DNA from: Bacillota bacterium
GTDB taxonomy: Bacteria > Bacillota > Clostridia > Christensenellales > Aristaeellaceae
Assembly: GCA_023413135.1 (NCBI GenBank)
Contig: JAEZQK010000106.1
Span: 1-54,814 of the forward strand
Direction of reading: 5' to 3'
Length of the DNA stretch: 54,814 nt
Shown: piece by piece, positions 1 through 8,364 of the stretch
How positions within the stretch are numbered: position 1 is the first letter of the stretch
Layout: each line of letters starts with the position of its first letter
Position numbers and translations under genes: made by a program
The notes under the pieces: generated by a model
The model's input: only the letters and a program-made list of their open reading frames with translations
Told to the model about the DNA's origin: nothing
Database searches by the model: none

Positions 1-60
1 TTGCGATACAAGCGATGCAAGCGGCAGCGCAGCAGCGCGCCGATTGAGCAAGCCGGGTAC
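1..60. repeat. Fragment of dispersed intergenic repeat at window edge
   Basis: The first 60 bases are not coding in any convincing frame. About 40 of them resemble the interior of the repeat at 53726-53910: both contain a CGGCAG...GCAG...CGATTGAGC core in the same order with only scattered differences. The left border of the element lies outside the window, so its type cannot be judged. Seen by eye only. Confidence 0.4.
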
Positions 61-124
61 AAGTCGACGCTTAAGTAGCGCGAAAAGATCCGCCGCAACG
101 ACGCATTAATGTTTGGAATTAGTA

Positions 125-760
125 TTAAAACCCCATCTTCTTGAACGCGATCACGGCGTTGGCCCGGTCGCTTACATTCAGCTTCATGTAGATTTGGCTG
201 ATGTAATTTTTCACCGTTCCCACGGTCAGGTACAGCGTCTGTGCAATCTCACCGTTGCTTTTGCCTGATGCCATCAGGCGGATGATCTCCACTTCCCGCT
301 GGGTGAAATCCTCCGCTTTAACGTTCGTTGCTGCGCTTTGCGTTAAGCGTGAGGTGATCTTGGCCGCGATCCTGCCGGGCAGAATGATGCTACCGTTCAT
401 TCCGTCCCGGATGGCTTCCACCAGCTTATCGCTGCCGATGTCCTTGAGCAGGTAGCCTGATGCGCCGTAGGTCATGGCTTTGATCACGTATTCGTCGTCG
501 TCAAAAGTGGTGAGCACGATGACCACCGTTTCGGAAAGTTCCCCCTTGATCAGCCTTGTAGCCTCCACACCGTCCATCCTGGGCATGCGGATATCCATGA
601 GCACCACATCGGGCTTTAGGCTTCGGGCCTGCATGACGGCAGCTTCGCCGTCGCCGGCCTCACCGACTACCAAAAGATCTTCATGCGCCGCTAATAACGA
701 CCGGATACCTTCCCGGATGATAGTTTGATCGTCTGCCAGCAGGATGCGGATGGCACTCAT
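125..760 (-). CDS. NarL/FixJ-family two-component response regulator
   Basis: This 211-residue protein is a full-length LuxR-type response regulator. The receiver domain covers about residues 1-120, with acidic pocket D10-D11, phosphoacceptor D56 in the VLMDIRMP motif, the conserved T in VLTTFDD and K106. A LuxR-type helix-turn-helix covers about 150-208 (EVEIIRLMASGKSNGEIA). It should be phosphorylated by the adjacent histidine kinase and bind DNA as a dimer. The gene overlaps the end of the kinase gene by 4 bases, so the two are co-translated. Target genes cannot be deduced. Similar pairs often regulate ABC exporters or envelope-stress genes, but none lies next to it here. Confidence 0.93.
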   Translation of the reverse strand: MSAIRILLADDQTIIREGIRSLLAAHEDLLVVGEAGDGEAAVMQARSLKPDVVLMDIRMPRMDGVEATRLIKGELSETVVIVLTTFDDDEYVIKAMTYGASGYLLKDIGSDKLVEAIRDGMNGSIILPGRIAAKITSRLTQSAATNVKAEDFTQREVEIIRLMASGKSNGEIAQTLYLTVGTVKNYISQIYMKLNVSDRANAVIAFKKMGF

Positions 761-2130
761 ACATTGTCACCCCCCGTCACAAGGCCTATGGGAATAGTGA
801 TGCTCACCGTAAAGCCTTCGCCTTTTTCGCTGAAGGCCGTTAAGGTGCCGCCGATACTGCCGGCCTGCCTTGACATATTATTTAAGCCGAAGCCGAACAC
901 GAACCCCTGCGCGCCGCCGCCATTGTCGGTAAGGGTCATGGTGACTGTGCCATTGTATTCCTGGATCAAAAGGTCTGCCCGGGTGGCGTGGCCATGCTTT
1001 AGGCTGTTGGTTAAGCACTCTTTCAAGGCGTTTAGCAGCACGTTTTGCTGAATGGGCAAAAGCTTTGTTTTAACCTCTATGATGGCGGTGATCTCAAGGC
1101 CCGTCCTGCGTTTTATGTCTTCCGCCAATGCCTGGATGGCGGGTGTGAAGGCTTTTTCCCCGCCGGCCTGGATGGTTTTCACCGCCTGGCGGATCTCTAG
1201 CAGTCCCTGCCGTACCTGTTCCCGGGCCAGGATCAGTTTATCCCGTGCAGCCTCCGGGTCCTGCGCAAGCAGCTTTTCCCCGGCCTCAATAGCAATGACG
1301 GCACTGGTCAGCGTATGCCCCACCGTATCGTGGATCTCTCCGGTGATTCGGCTGCGCTCACGAAGGGCCGTCATCTCCTCCAGCTTTAAGGATTGCTCCT
1401 TCAATCGTTTATTGGCAATCAGCTGCTTTTTAAGCATGTAGAATGACATGAACACCATCAAGTATACCAGCAGATTTACATAGACGTAGCTGATGATATC
1501 ATCTGGCGAGATGATGGGAACAGACACTACTTTCAAGATGTTGATGGCGAGATAGGCGGCAAGCATGGATGCGGAATAGATCTTGGAAGTCTTCGGCGGG
1601 AATGCGTTGACGATGCCGGCCATTACGGCCAGCACAAGAAATGGACCGCTCCGGGTGGTATCCAGATAATCCACTATCAAAACCAACGGGATTTGCGCTA
1701 TGGGCAGCAAATGATACAGTTCCTTGGAGAGTTTCCTTCCGGCCAGGCCATGGATGATTATCAGCAAAAAGCAGGCGGACAGCAGCCAGTTGACGATAGG
1801 GGAATGGCTTGCCGCCATCCCCATGAGGACGAGGCGCAAGGAAAAGACCTCGTACGCCAATACCAGCAGCACAAATATGCCCTGGCGGATATGGCTGTCG
1901 ATCTCTATATCTTCCGTCTCATCCTGTTGTTCCGCTTCCCTTTTCCGGGTCAGGAAAAGATACGCCGCCGCAGCCAGGATGTTGAACGCCGCAATGGCGA
2001 TGGTATACAGTATCTTTGCTGTGCGGGAAATATCTCCGTTTTCCCAGCAGTGCTTGATGAAATAGGCCTGTATCAGCACCTGCATGAAAACGCCCGGTAT
2101 TAATATGGGAAGAATGTCGTTGATATTCAT
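757..2130 (-). CDS. Sensor histidine kinase, HisKA_3 type
   Basis: This 457-residue membrane kinase is the partner of the response regulator encoded just downstream. The first ~235 residues hold about six to seven hydrophobic helices and no large extracytoplasmic domain, so it probably senses something in or near the membrane. A coiled linker (~235-260) leads to a HisKA_3 dimerisation domain with H267 in the GEIHDTVGH box. The HATPase_c domain follows, with an N box (LKECLTNSLKHG) and G boxes (DNGGGAQG, FGFGLNNM). It is the promoter-proximal gene of the pair; a TATAAT-like -10 lies at 2157-2162 on this strand without a good -35. The ligand is unknown. Confidence 0.92.
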   Translation of the reverse strand: MNINDILPILIPGVFMQVLIQAYFIKHCWENGDISRTAKILYTIAIAAFNILAAAAYLFLTRKREAEQQDETEDIEIDSHIRQGIFVLLVLAYEVFSLRLVLMGMAASHSPIVNWLLSACFLLIIIHGLAGRKLSKELYHLLPIAQIPLVLIVDYLDTTRSGPFLVLAVMAGIVNAFPPKTSKIYSASMLAAYLAINILKVVSVPIISPDDIISYVYVNLLVYLMVFMSFYMLKKQLIANKRLKEQSLKLEEMTALRERSRITGEIHDTVGHTLTSAVIAIEAGEKLLAQDPEAARDKLILAREQVRQGLLEIRQAVKTIQAGGEKAFTPAIQALAEDIKRRTGLEITAIIEVKTKLLPIQQNVLLNALKECLTNSLKHGHATRADLLIQEYNGTVTMTLTDNGGGAQGFVFGFGLNNMSRQAGSIGGTLTAFSEKGEGFTVSITIPIGLVTGGDNV

Positions 2131-2323
2131 CGTGCCACCACCCGTTGATTTTCCTTATTATAGCATGAATTGTATGCATGGCATAGGTGCATGGATAAAG
2201 GAATCAAAGGGGATACGATGATTGCAGATGTGGGATGGAAATCCTGGCGGTCTGGTGTATAATGGGTAGCGAAAAGCCGTATGCCCTTCCACTTTATTAT
2301 TTTTCATGAAGGGGGATCTCTTG

Positions 2324-3250
2324 ATGCAATGGCCTGAGCTGCCCTTGAACATACTTTTGGACAGGTTGTCTTTGCCCAAAGATGGCAAGCTTTCCATGGT
2401 GCTGGATACCGATACCTACAACGAGGTGGACGACCAATTTGCCCTGGCCTACAGCCTCTTATCGCCCGAGCGCCTTGACGTTCAGGCTGTGTATGCCGCG
2501 CCCTTTCATAACGACCGCTCCAGCGGGCCCAAGGACGGCATGGAGAAAAGCTACAATGAAATCATAAGGCTGCTTTTAAAAATGGGCCGAAGCCCGGAGA
2601 ACCTTGTATTCAAGGGTTCCGAAAGCTACTTGCCGGATGGGGAAACACCAGCGGACAGCCCAGCCGCGCGGGACCTTGTGCGCCGCGCCATGGCAAGGCC
2701 CGACGGCGATCCCTTGTACGTGGCTGCCATCGGGGCTATCACCAATGTGGCTTCCGCGCTTTTAATGGAGCCGGAGCTTGTGAAAAAGATCGTGGTTGTT
2801 TGGCTGGGCGGACAGCCATTGTCTTATCCTACCGCCCAGGAGTTCAATTTGTCTCAGGATATTCCCGCCGCAAGGGTAGTGTTGGATTCCGGCGTGCCCT
2901 TTGTGCTCGTCCCCTGCATGGGCGTGGCTTCCCATCTGCTGGCCACGGTGCCGGAACTGAAGGCCTATATTGGCGGCAAGAACGATTTGTGCGACGCGCT
3001 GGTGGAGCTTTTCTCCGCCTACAGTCAGGACCACTTTGCCTGGGCCAAGGAAATATGGGATGTGTCCGCCATTGGCTACCTCATCAATCCCGATTGGGTG
3101 CCCACGGTGCTGGAGCCCAGCCCGCTTTTGTCCGGCGACAGCTTCTGGGGCCGGGACCCCAGGCGGCACCCCATCAGGGTGGCAACGGGGATTCACCGGA
3201 ATCCTATATTTAAGGATATGTATCAGAAGCTGGCCTCTTGCCGCGGCTGA
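2324..3250 (+). CDS. Nucleoside hydrolase-like protein (IUNH superfamily)
   Basis: The 308-residue product belongs to the inosine/uridine-preferring nucleoside hydrolase superfamily, which cleaves N-glycosidic bonds using a Ca2+ held by an N-terminal Asp cluster. The cluster reads DTDTYNEVDD (residues 28-37), two residues longer between the Asp pairs than the classical DTDPGxDD, so it may use a different ribosyl substrate. Central AAIGAITNVASAL and a later LGG segment fit the fold. I chose ATG 2324 because AAGGGGG lies 9 bases upstream; the upstream ATG at 2306 has no ribosome site. It is a single gene with a TATAAT-like -10 at 2258-2263. A tandem 13-base repeat straddles the stop codon. Confidence 0.8.
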   Translation: MQWPELPLNILLDRLSLPKDGKLSMVLDTDTYNEVDDQFALAYSLLSPERLDVQAVYAAPFHNDRSSGPKDGMEKSYNEIIRLLLKMGRSPENLVFKGSESYLPDGETPADSPAARDLVRRAMARPDGDPLYVAAIGAITNVASALLMEPELVKKIVVVWLGGQPLSYPTAQEFNLSQDIPAARVVLDSGVPFVLVPCMGVASHLLATVPELKAYIGGKNDLCDALVELFSAYSQDHFAWAKEIWDVSAIGYLINPDWVPTVLEPSPLLSGDSFWGRDPRRHPIRVATGIHRNPIFKDMYQKLASCRG

Positions 3251-3285
3251 GCGCCGCGGCTGAGCGGGCGATTGATAATCGCCCG
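3240..3285. repeat. Tandem 13-bp repeat plus palindrome between convergent genes
   Basis: GCCGCGGCTGAGC occurs twice head to tail (3240-3252, 3253-3265). The first copy supplies the stop codon of the nucleoside hydrolase gene. A 9-bp stem follows, CGGGCGATT (3265-3273) and AATCGCCCG (3277-3285) with a 3-base loop. A near-identical palindrome lies at 49615-49633. It has no T-run, so it is more likely a dispersed REP-like element than a standard terminator. Confidence 0.6.
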
Positions 3286-3287
3286 GA

Positions 3288-4154
3288 TTAAAACCCGTAC
3301 TCCCGGAACGCTTTTTCAATGCCCTCCTCCGTGGTGGAAAACAGCATGTTGTGGGCGGCAGCCTTGCCGCAGTCCATGCGCAGGTCGGGGTATTTGCCGG
3401 GTGCTTCGTTCTCAGGGCGGAGCAATGCCGGAATGCGGTCTTCTGCATGTAATAGGGTGAAAATCTGCCTGGCCGCTTCATACGTGCTCATGCTGGAGCA
3501 GCTGCCGAAGTTATACACACCGGAAGGAGCATCAAGCAAAGCCGGTATGTTTTGGATCACCTCATGGACATAGGTGATCCCGCGGCCGCTGTTGCTGGAA
3601 AAGGTGAGGGGCATGTTTGTATAAAGGGCCCGCTGGCATATGGTCAGAAGGTTCTGACTTGTAAAAATATTCCGCACGGGGAAATCATACATCCACGTCA
3701 GGCGGATGGCGGCGTAATCGTCCGTTTCCTTTGCGATGCGCTCCTCTGCCTCTTTTTTGTGCTTTCCGTAGACATTGTAAGGGGAGAGGACGCATGTTTC
3801 CTGATGCGGTCCGGCCTCCTTCGAGCCGTTGTACACCTGGTCGGTGCTGAAATGGATCAGCCGGATACCGGCAGCCTTGCAAGCCTTGGCCAGGTTCTCC
3901 GGACCCAGCACGTTTACCCGAAAGGAAAGGTCCGGGTCCAACTCGCATTCATCCATCCTGGAGATGGCCGCGCTATGGATCACGGCGCGGGGCTTTATAT
4001 CCGAAATCATTTTAAAGCAGGCATCCTGGTCCGTGATATCCAGATCGCGATGGCTAAGGCCCAGTACAGCTTCCCTTTCCTTGAAAAACCTGTAAAGCCG
4101 GGAGGCGCAAAAACCATTGACACCGGTCATGAGGATAGGTTCGTGATGGGTCAT
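3288..4154 (-). CDS. RmlD-like NAD(P)-dependent sugar nucleotide reductase (SDR)
   Basis: The 288-residue protein is an extended short-chain dehydrogenase/reductase closest to dTDP-4-dehydrorhamnose reductase (RmlD). Visible features are a glycine-rich dinucleotide motif (MTGVNGF, 9-15), the STD active-site motif (103-105) and a Y129-x3-K133 catalytic pair in YNVYGKHKK. RmlD homologues reduce 4-keto-6-deoxy sugar nucleotides, but no rmlABC genes are nearby, so the substrate is uncertain. I chose ATG 4154 (MTHHEP) because GGAGCG precedes it and the fold begins here; a longer reading frame to 4286 would run through the terminator at 4246-4273. It is apparently monocistronic. Confidence 0.8.
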   Translation of the reverse strand: MTHHEPILMTGVNGFCASRLYRFFKEREAVLGLSHRDLDITDQDACFKMISDIKPRAVIHSAAISRMDECELDPDLSFRVNVLGPENLAKACKAAGIRLIHFSTDQVYNGSKEAGPHQETCVLSPYNVYGKHKKEAEERIAKETDDYAAIRLTWMYDFPVRNIFTSQNLLTICQRALYTNMPLTFSSNSGRGITYVHEVIQNIPALLDAPSGVYNFGSCSSMSTYEAARQIFTLLHAEDRIPALLRPENEAPGKYPDLRMDCGKAAAHNMLFSTTEEGIEKAFREYGF

Positions 4155-4245
4155 ATGTATCGCTCCTTTGTGGTGTTCATCCCGCATGTTCTCCAAGCTG
4201 CATGCAAATTCCTGCTCCCGGCCAGCTATGCAACATAAGAAAGAG

Positions 4246-4273
4246 CCGCCGGGAAAGAGCCCTTTCCCGGCGG
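4246..4273 (-). terminator. Rho-independent terminator of the secreted repeat protein gene
   Basis: A perfect 11-bp stem, CCGCCGGGAAA (4246-4256) and TTTCCCGGCGG (4263-4273), has a 6-base loop. On the minus strand it is followed by a pyrimidine-rich CTCTTTCTTATG. It lies just after the stop of the gene ending at 4300. Confidence 0.8.
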
Positions 4274-4299
4274 TACCATTTGCCATGTACTCTTTTTGA

Positions 4300-5241
4300 T
4301 TATTCCGATTTTCGGTTAAGCTCCCCTCTCCTGCGTTCCAAAACCTGCTGCACCTGCCCGGCGGGGGTGTACCACAACTCGTCGCCTTTGATTTGATAGG
4401 CGTCCACGTGCAGCTCTCCGTTTAAAAGGATGACAACCGTACCATTCCAGGCAAGGTATTTCCCCTGGTATTTCATGTCCCCTTCCTGCGGTGTGTAGGA
4501 AACAAAGCTGCCATCCGCCGAAAAGGTGATCTCGCGGTACATCCCGTCCCCATAGATGCCCCAGGTGCCGCAAAGCATGGAATCGGCGGCCGCCGTTACG
4601 GCCTCGCCTTCATGGACCGTTCTTTCCAAAGGCCCTTGTTTCCTCATCATGGTGATGGTCCTTCCATCCCCATAGGTCAGGGTCAGCTTCACTGCGGCCG
4701 CCTCATAGGTGATAAGCGACGCCTTTGAAAATTCATCCCGGAGAAGCAGCTTATCCCCTGCGGTGGAATAGGAAGTGGCTTGGGCATTCGTATCCTGGTA
4801 AGGGATGAAGGTCAGCGCCTCTCCCGCCGGGGTGAAGGTGATTTCTTTGTACATGCCGTTGTCCATGCCGCCCCAGGTGCCAATGAGCGCTTCGTCCAGC
4901 AGTAGCCCATCCTGCCTTTCAAAGGTGTACACTTTTCCTTCCTTGGTCAGCAGGATCATTGAACCGTCGGATTGCATGTATTTGAATTCGAACGGCCCGC
5001 TGCCCTCGCCCATTAAAGTGCATATGCCATCCTTTGCATCGTATGTCCCGGCATATACTTCCTGTTTGTCCGTTCTGAAGGATTCAAAGGTCCTGTTTTC
5101 CGCAAGCGTCAACCGAAGGATAGCCCCCGTTTTCTCGTCCGTGCCCTGCCAAACGCCGGATACCCCTTCCTCCGCCCGGGAAGAGGCAAACAAAACGATG
5201 GCACACAGAAACAACAGTACGCCAATTTTCCAGGTTTTCAT
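4300..5241 (-). CDS. Secreted protein with three lipocalin-like repeats, function unknown
   Basis: The 313-residue protein has a typical signal peptide (MKTWKIGVLLFLCAIVLFA, predicted cleavage after SSRA) and no lipobox. The mature part holds three related units of about 75-90 residues, each opening with G(V/T)W followed by an acidic loop, a beta-rich R/KEITF or RLTL strand and a Y/K-G-K/T-Y turn. The openings are GVWQGTD, GTWGGMDNGMYKEITF and GTWGIYGDGMYREITF. This is the pattern of small beta-barrel, lipocalin-like META or DUF domains; no catalytic residues are apparent. I chose ATG 5241 because AAAGGAGA lies 7 bases upstream. A sigma-A promoter at 5393-5421 gives an approximately 145-base leader. 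Confidence 0.7.
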   Translation of the reverse strand: MKTWKIGVLLFLCAIVLFASSRAEEGVSGVWQGTDEKTGAILRLTLAENRTFESFRTDKQEVYAGTYDAKDGICTLMGEGSGPFEFKYMQSDGSMILLTKEGKVYTFERQDGLLLDEALIGTWGGMDNGMYKEITFTPAGEALTFIPYQDTNAQATSYSTAGDKLLLRDEFSKASLITYEAAAVKLTLTYGDGRTITMMRKQGPLERTVHEGEAVTAAADSMLCGTWGIYGDGMYREITFSADGSFVSYTPQEGDMKYQGKYLAWNGTVVILLNGELHVDAYQIKGDELWYTPAGQVQQVLERRRGELNRKSE

Positions 5242-5392
5242 GATGATCTCTCCTTTCGTATTTCGCTTTGGCCGGCCCCATCCATGGGACCGGACGTACA
5301 GCCTTTCTCTTTTCTCGACAAGAGGGGCGCTCATTCCCCAATATAATTCCTAAAACTACATAAAATAGAAAAAATTACCATATGCCATAATT

Positions 5393-5421
5393 ATGATACC
5401 ACAAAACAGCAGGGTTATCAA
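5393..5421 (-). promoter_or_regulatory. Sigma-A promoter for the secreted repeat protein
   Basis: Read on the minus strand, TTGATA (5416-5421), a 17-base spacer and TATCAT (5393-5398). The spacer also contains part of a GCAGGG/CCCTGC stem (5409-5437) followed by TGTTTTG, which could terminate the upstream AraC gene, so the two signals overlap. The rest of the gene-free stretch 5242-5536 is plain A+T-rich sequence. Confidence 0.65.
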
Positions 5422-5536
5422 GAGAAAGCCCTGCCGACGCCAACGTTTTATCTATTTGTAACAAATGCAGGAAAGGTGGATGTACTGCAGCCGCTTGTTA
5501 TTCTTTGCATGTGATGAAAACAGAAAGAGAAATCGA

Positions 5537-6418
5537 TTATTGTGCCCTGCTGAACCATTTGCGAAACCGGTTGGGCGTCATCCCTTGGTACTCTTTGAAG
5601 CGCTGTATAAAGTAGCTGGAGGTGGAAAAGCCTGTCTCCATGGCGATATCGGTGATGGACTTGTCTGTTTCCGCCAGCAGCATGGCGGCTTTTTTAAGCC
5701 TCGTAAGCAGCAGGTATTCTGCAAAGCCGCGGCCCAGATAACGGGAAAAGAAGCGGGAAAAGGCTGTATAAGGCATATTGCAAAAATGTGCGGCATCCGC
5801 CAAGCTGATGCTCTGGCCAAAATTTTCATCCACATATCCCAGCGCCTTGTTAAGTGTCGTGATGGCCACTTCATCCGGCACGGCCTCCCGGCTATTATCG
5901 TGCCAGCGGCGCAGGATCCACAGGAATAGGCGGCTGATATTCAGCCGCAGCGCGATCTCATAGCCGAAATCACGGTTAAGGAACTCATCCACGATTTCCT
6001 GCAGAATGTCTCCCACCGATGCGGCCTTTGTTTCGTCTGAAGAAAATACCTTTTGATGGGAATTGCTGCCTTTTAAGTAGGGCAGAATATATTTCAGCTC
6101 AAAAACAAGCTGTTCGGTGGAATACAATACCTCCGGCACGAACTTGATCACCAGGTATTGGTTCAATTGTTCGCCCAGCGCCCGGGTGCTGTGAATCTCC
6201 ATGGGGTCGATGAGCGCCATGTCGCCGGGATACAGGTCGTATGGCTTTTCATTGAGCGTCAGCGTATAGGCGCCGGACTGGCAATACAGGATTTCGAAAA
6301 ATTCGTGGATATGCGGCGCCACCACGGGCGCCTTCCCAAGCGTCTTTTGCACGCTGCAATCGTAAATGTAGCGTATGTTTCCCCGGGGCACCCGCTGTTC
6401 CCTGTAAAAGCCGCCCAT
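5537..6418 (-). CDS. AraC-family transcriptional regulator with cupin sensor domain
   Basis: The 293-residue protein has an N-terminal cupin-like sugar-sensing domain (about 15-150; PHIHEFFEILYCQSG, YDLYPGDMALIDPMEIH) and a C-terminal pair of AraC helix-turn-helix motifs (about 190-290; SLADAAHFCNMPYTAFSRFF and ITDIAMETGFSTSSYFIQRF). Such regulators usually activate an adjacent sugar-catabolic operon when ligand is bound. It is transcribed divergently from the Gfo/Idh-TIM barrel-Gfo/Idh genes starting at 6525, which are its likely targets. The 106-base intergenic stretch contains A+T-rich -10-like sequences on both strands (TATAAT on the minus strand at 6460-6465), but I could not pair them with good -35 boxes. 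Confidence 0.9.
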   Translation of the reverse strand: MGGFYREQRVPRGNIRYIYDCSVQKTLGKAPVVAPHIHEFFEILYCQSGAYTLTLNEKPYDLYPGDMALIDPMEIHSTRALGEQLNQYLVIKFVPEVLYSTEQLVFELKYILPYLKGSNSHQKVFSSDETKAASVGDILQEIVDEFLNRDFGYEIALRLNISRLFLWILRRWHDNSREAVPDEVAITTLNKALGYVDENFGQSISLADAAHFCNMPYTAFSRFFSRYLGRGFAEYLLLTRLKKAAMLLAETDKSITDIAMETGFSTSSYFIQRFKEYQGMTPNRFRKWFSRAQ

Positions 6419-6524
6419 AAGCCTCTGCCTGCAAAAAAATGATATTTTGACTCAAAACCATTATATCATCCCATCATCGTATATGCTATCATTTTCATCA
6501 AATGGTTCAAGGAGGAACTTCGAC

Positions 6525-7601
6525 ATGAAAAAACGGCTTCGCATCGGCATCATCGGCTGCGGCGGCATCGCCAACGGAAAACACATGCCTTCTTTGAAGG
6601 CGCTGAATCGGGTGGACATGGTGGCTTTCTGCGACATCATCAAGGAAAAGGCCGAGAAAGCGGCTACCGATTATGGCACCCCGGACGCCAAGGTGTACAC
6701 GGATTACAAAGAAATGCTCAAGGACGCTTCTATTGATGTGGTCCATGTGTGCACCCCCAACCGCTCCCACGCGGACATCACCATCGATGCGCTTAACGCA
6801 AGCAAGCATGTTATGTGCGAAAAGCCTATGGCCAAGACTGCCGCCGATGCAAGGCGGATGGTGGAAGCGGCCAAGGCTACCGGCAAAAAGCTGACCATTG
6901 GCTACCAGCACCGCCATAAGCCGGAGAGCACGTATTTGAAGAGCGTTATTGGGCGGGGCGACCTGGGCGACATCTACTATGCCAAGGCTTTTGCCATCCG
7001 CCGCCGGGGCACCCCCAATTGGGGCGTTTTCCTCAACGAGTACGAGCAGGGCGGCGGGCCGCTGATCGATATCGGCACCCACTCGCTGGACCTGACCTTG
7101 TACCTGATGAACAACTACAAGCCCCGCATGGTGGTTGGCACCAAGTACAAGAAGCTGGAAGACCCCGGCTGCGGCAACCCCTGGGGCGCCTGCGACCACA
7201 CTATGGAGGACAGCGCCTTCGGCTTCATCGTTATGGAGGACGGCGCTACCATCACCCTGGAAGCCACCTGGGCGCTCAATACCATTGAGCCCATCCAGGA
7301 AGGCAGCCTGCAGCTTTGCGGCTCCAAGGCCGGCGCGCAGATCAAGAACGGCATCTCCATCAACAAAGGTGAATTCGGCCGTTTGATTGAGATCAAGCCC
7401 GACGTATCCGCCGGCGGCGTGGCGTTTTATGAGGGCGTGAAGGAAACGCCTGCCATCACCGAGGCCCGGCGCTGGATCGACGCCGTGGAAAACGACACCG
7501 ATCCTGTGGTACTGCCGGAGCAGGCCTGCGTGGTCTCCGAGATTCTGGAAGCTATCTATACTTCCGCCAAGACGGGCGAGCCTGTGTACTTCAATAAGTA
7601 A
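6525..7601 (+). CDS. Gfo/Idh/MocA-family oxidoreductase
   Basis: The 358-residue NAD(P)-dependent oxidoreductase has a Rossmann glycine motif (GIIGCGGIANG, 8-18), the family EKP motif (99-101) and the catalytic region GPLIDIGTHSLDL with D182 and H186. Family members oxidise or reduce a ring hydroxyl of sugars, glycosides or inositols. The segment PGCGNPWGACDHTMEDSAF matches a subgroup common in gut bacteria near xylose-isomerase-like barrels. I chose ATG 6525 because AAGGAGG lies 9 bases upstream; the longer frame from 6447 has no ribosome site. It is the first gene of a three-gene operon divergent from araC. Glycoside 3-dehydrogenase and inositol dehydrogenase activities are both possible. 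Confidence 0.9.
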   Translation: MKKRLRIGIIGCGGIANGKHMPSLKALNRVDMVAFCDIIKEKAEKAATDYGTPDAKVYTDYKEMLKDASIDVVHVCTPNRSHADITIDALNASKHVMCEKPMAKTAADARRMVEAAKATGKKLTIGYQHRHKPESTYLKSVIGRGDLGDIYYAKAFAIRRRGTPNWGVFLNEYEQGGGPLIDIGTHSLDLTLYLMNNYKPRMVVGTKYKKLEDPGCGNPWGACDHTMEDSAFGFIVMEDGATITLEATWALNTIEPIQEGSLQLCGSKAGAQIKNGISINKGEFGRLIEIKPDVSAGGVAFYEGVKETPAITEARRWIDAVENDTDPVVLPEQACVVSEILEAIYTSAKTGEPVYFNK

Positions 7602-7613
7602 GGGGGGCGCGTC

Positions 7614-8333
7614 ATGGAATACGGCGTACAGCTATACAGCGTGCGGGATAAAACGCAGATAGATATGCAAGGGGCACTTTCTGCGATTGCCCGGCAGGGC
7701 TACTCCTTTGTGGAGTTTGCAGGATTCTTCGGCATTGACGCCAAGGAGATCGCCGCCTGGCTGAAGGAATACGGCCTGCGCGTATCGGGTACCCACACGG
7801 GGCTGAAGGAGCTTTTGGAAAAGACGGAAGAAACGATTGATTACCACAAGCGGATTAACAATACATCCATCATCGTGCCTTTCGCCGAACTGGATACACA
7901 GGCAAAGCTGGATGCGTTCATTGAAGACATGAACAGGCTGCAAAAAAGGCTTGCCAAGGATGGCATCCGCCTGGGCTACCACAACCATGCCCAGGAGTTC
8001 AAGCCCAATCAGGATGGTTCGGTGGCCTTTGAGCAATTGGTATACCGCACAACGCTGGACCTGGAAATCGACACCTTCTGGGCCTATGCCGCCGGTGTAG
8101 ATCCCGTGGCGCTGCTCTTAAGGCTCAAAGCTCGGGTGCCGGTGATCCATATCAAGGATGGCTTTGAAAACGGCGAAGGCATGCCTCTGGGACGTGGAAA
8201 AGCTCCTGTGAATGCGGTCTATGAAACGGCAAAGGCGCAAGGTATGGCCATGGTGGTGGAAAGCGAAACGCTGACGCCGGACGGGCTGACCGAAACGGAT
8301 ATATGCATCAAGTACCTGCTGTCTTTGGAATAG
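7614..8333 (+). CDS. Xylose isomerase-like TIM barrel (sugar phosphate isomerase/epimerase)
   Basis: The 239-residue AP_endonuc_2/xylose-isomerase-like TIM barrel carries candidate metal ligands at VEFAG, YHNHAQE, LEIDTFW, HIKDGF and VVESE, the usual Glu-His-Asp-His-Glu set. Family members isomerise keto sugars or cleave 3-keto-glycosides. It starts 12 bases after the preceding Gfo/Idh stop, with AAGGGGGGCG upstream, so it is co-transcribed. With a dehydrogenase on each side, the likely role is to act on an oxidised (keto) sugar. At 239 residues it is shorter than the known C-glycoside-cleaving homologues, so that role is only a possibility. Confidence 0.85.
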   Translation: MEYGVQLYSVRDKTQIDMQGALSAIARQGYSFVEFAGFFGIDAKEIAAWLKEYGLRVSGTHTGLKELLEKTEETIDYHKRINNTSIIVPFAELDTQAKLDAFIEDMNRLQKRLAKDGIRLGYHNHAQEFKPNQDGSVAFEQLVYRTTLDLEIDTFWAYAAGVDPVALLLRLKARVPVIHIKDGFENGEGMPLGRGKAPVNAVYETAKAQGMAMVVESETLTPDGLTETDICIKYLLSLE

Positions 8334-8364
8334 GCCGGATGTAAGCGGAATAAGGAGAAAATAT

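Noticed and set aside
7614..8333. TIM barrel as a proven C-glycoside deglycosidase
   Set aside because: It is about 100 residues shorter than those enzymes and lacks an adjacent small beta subunit.
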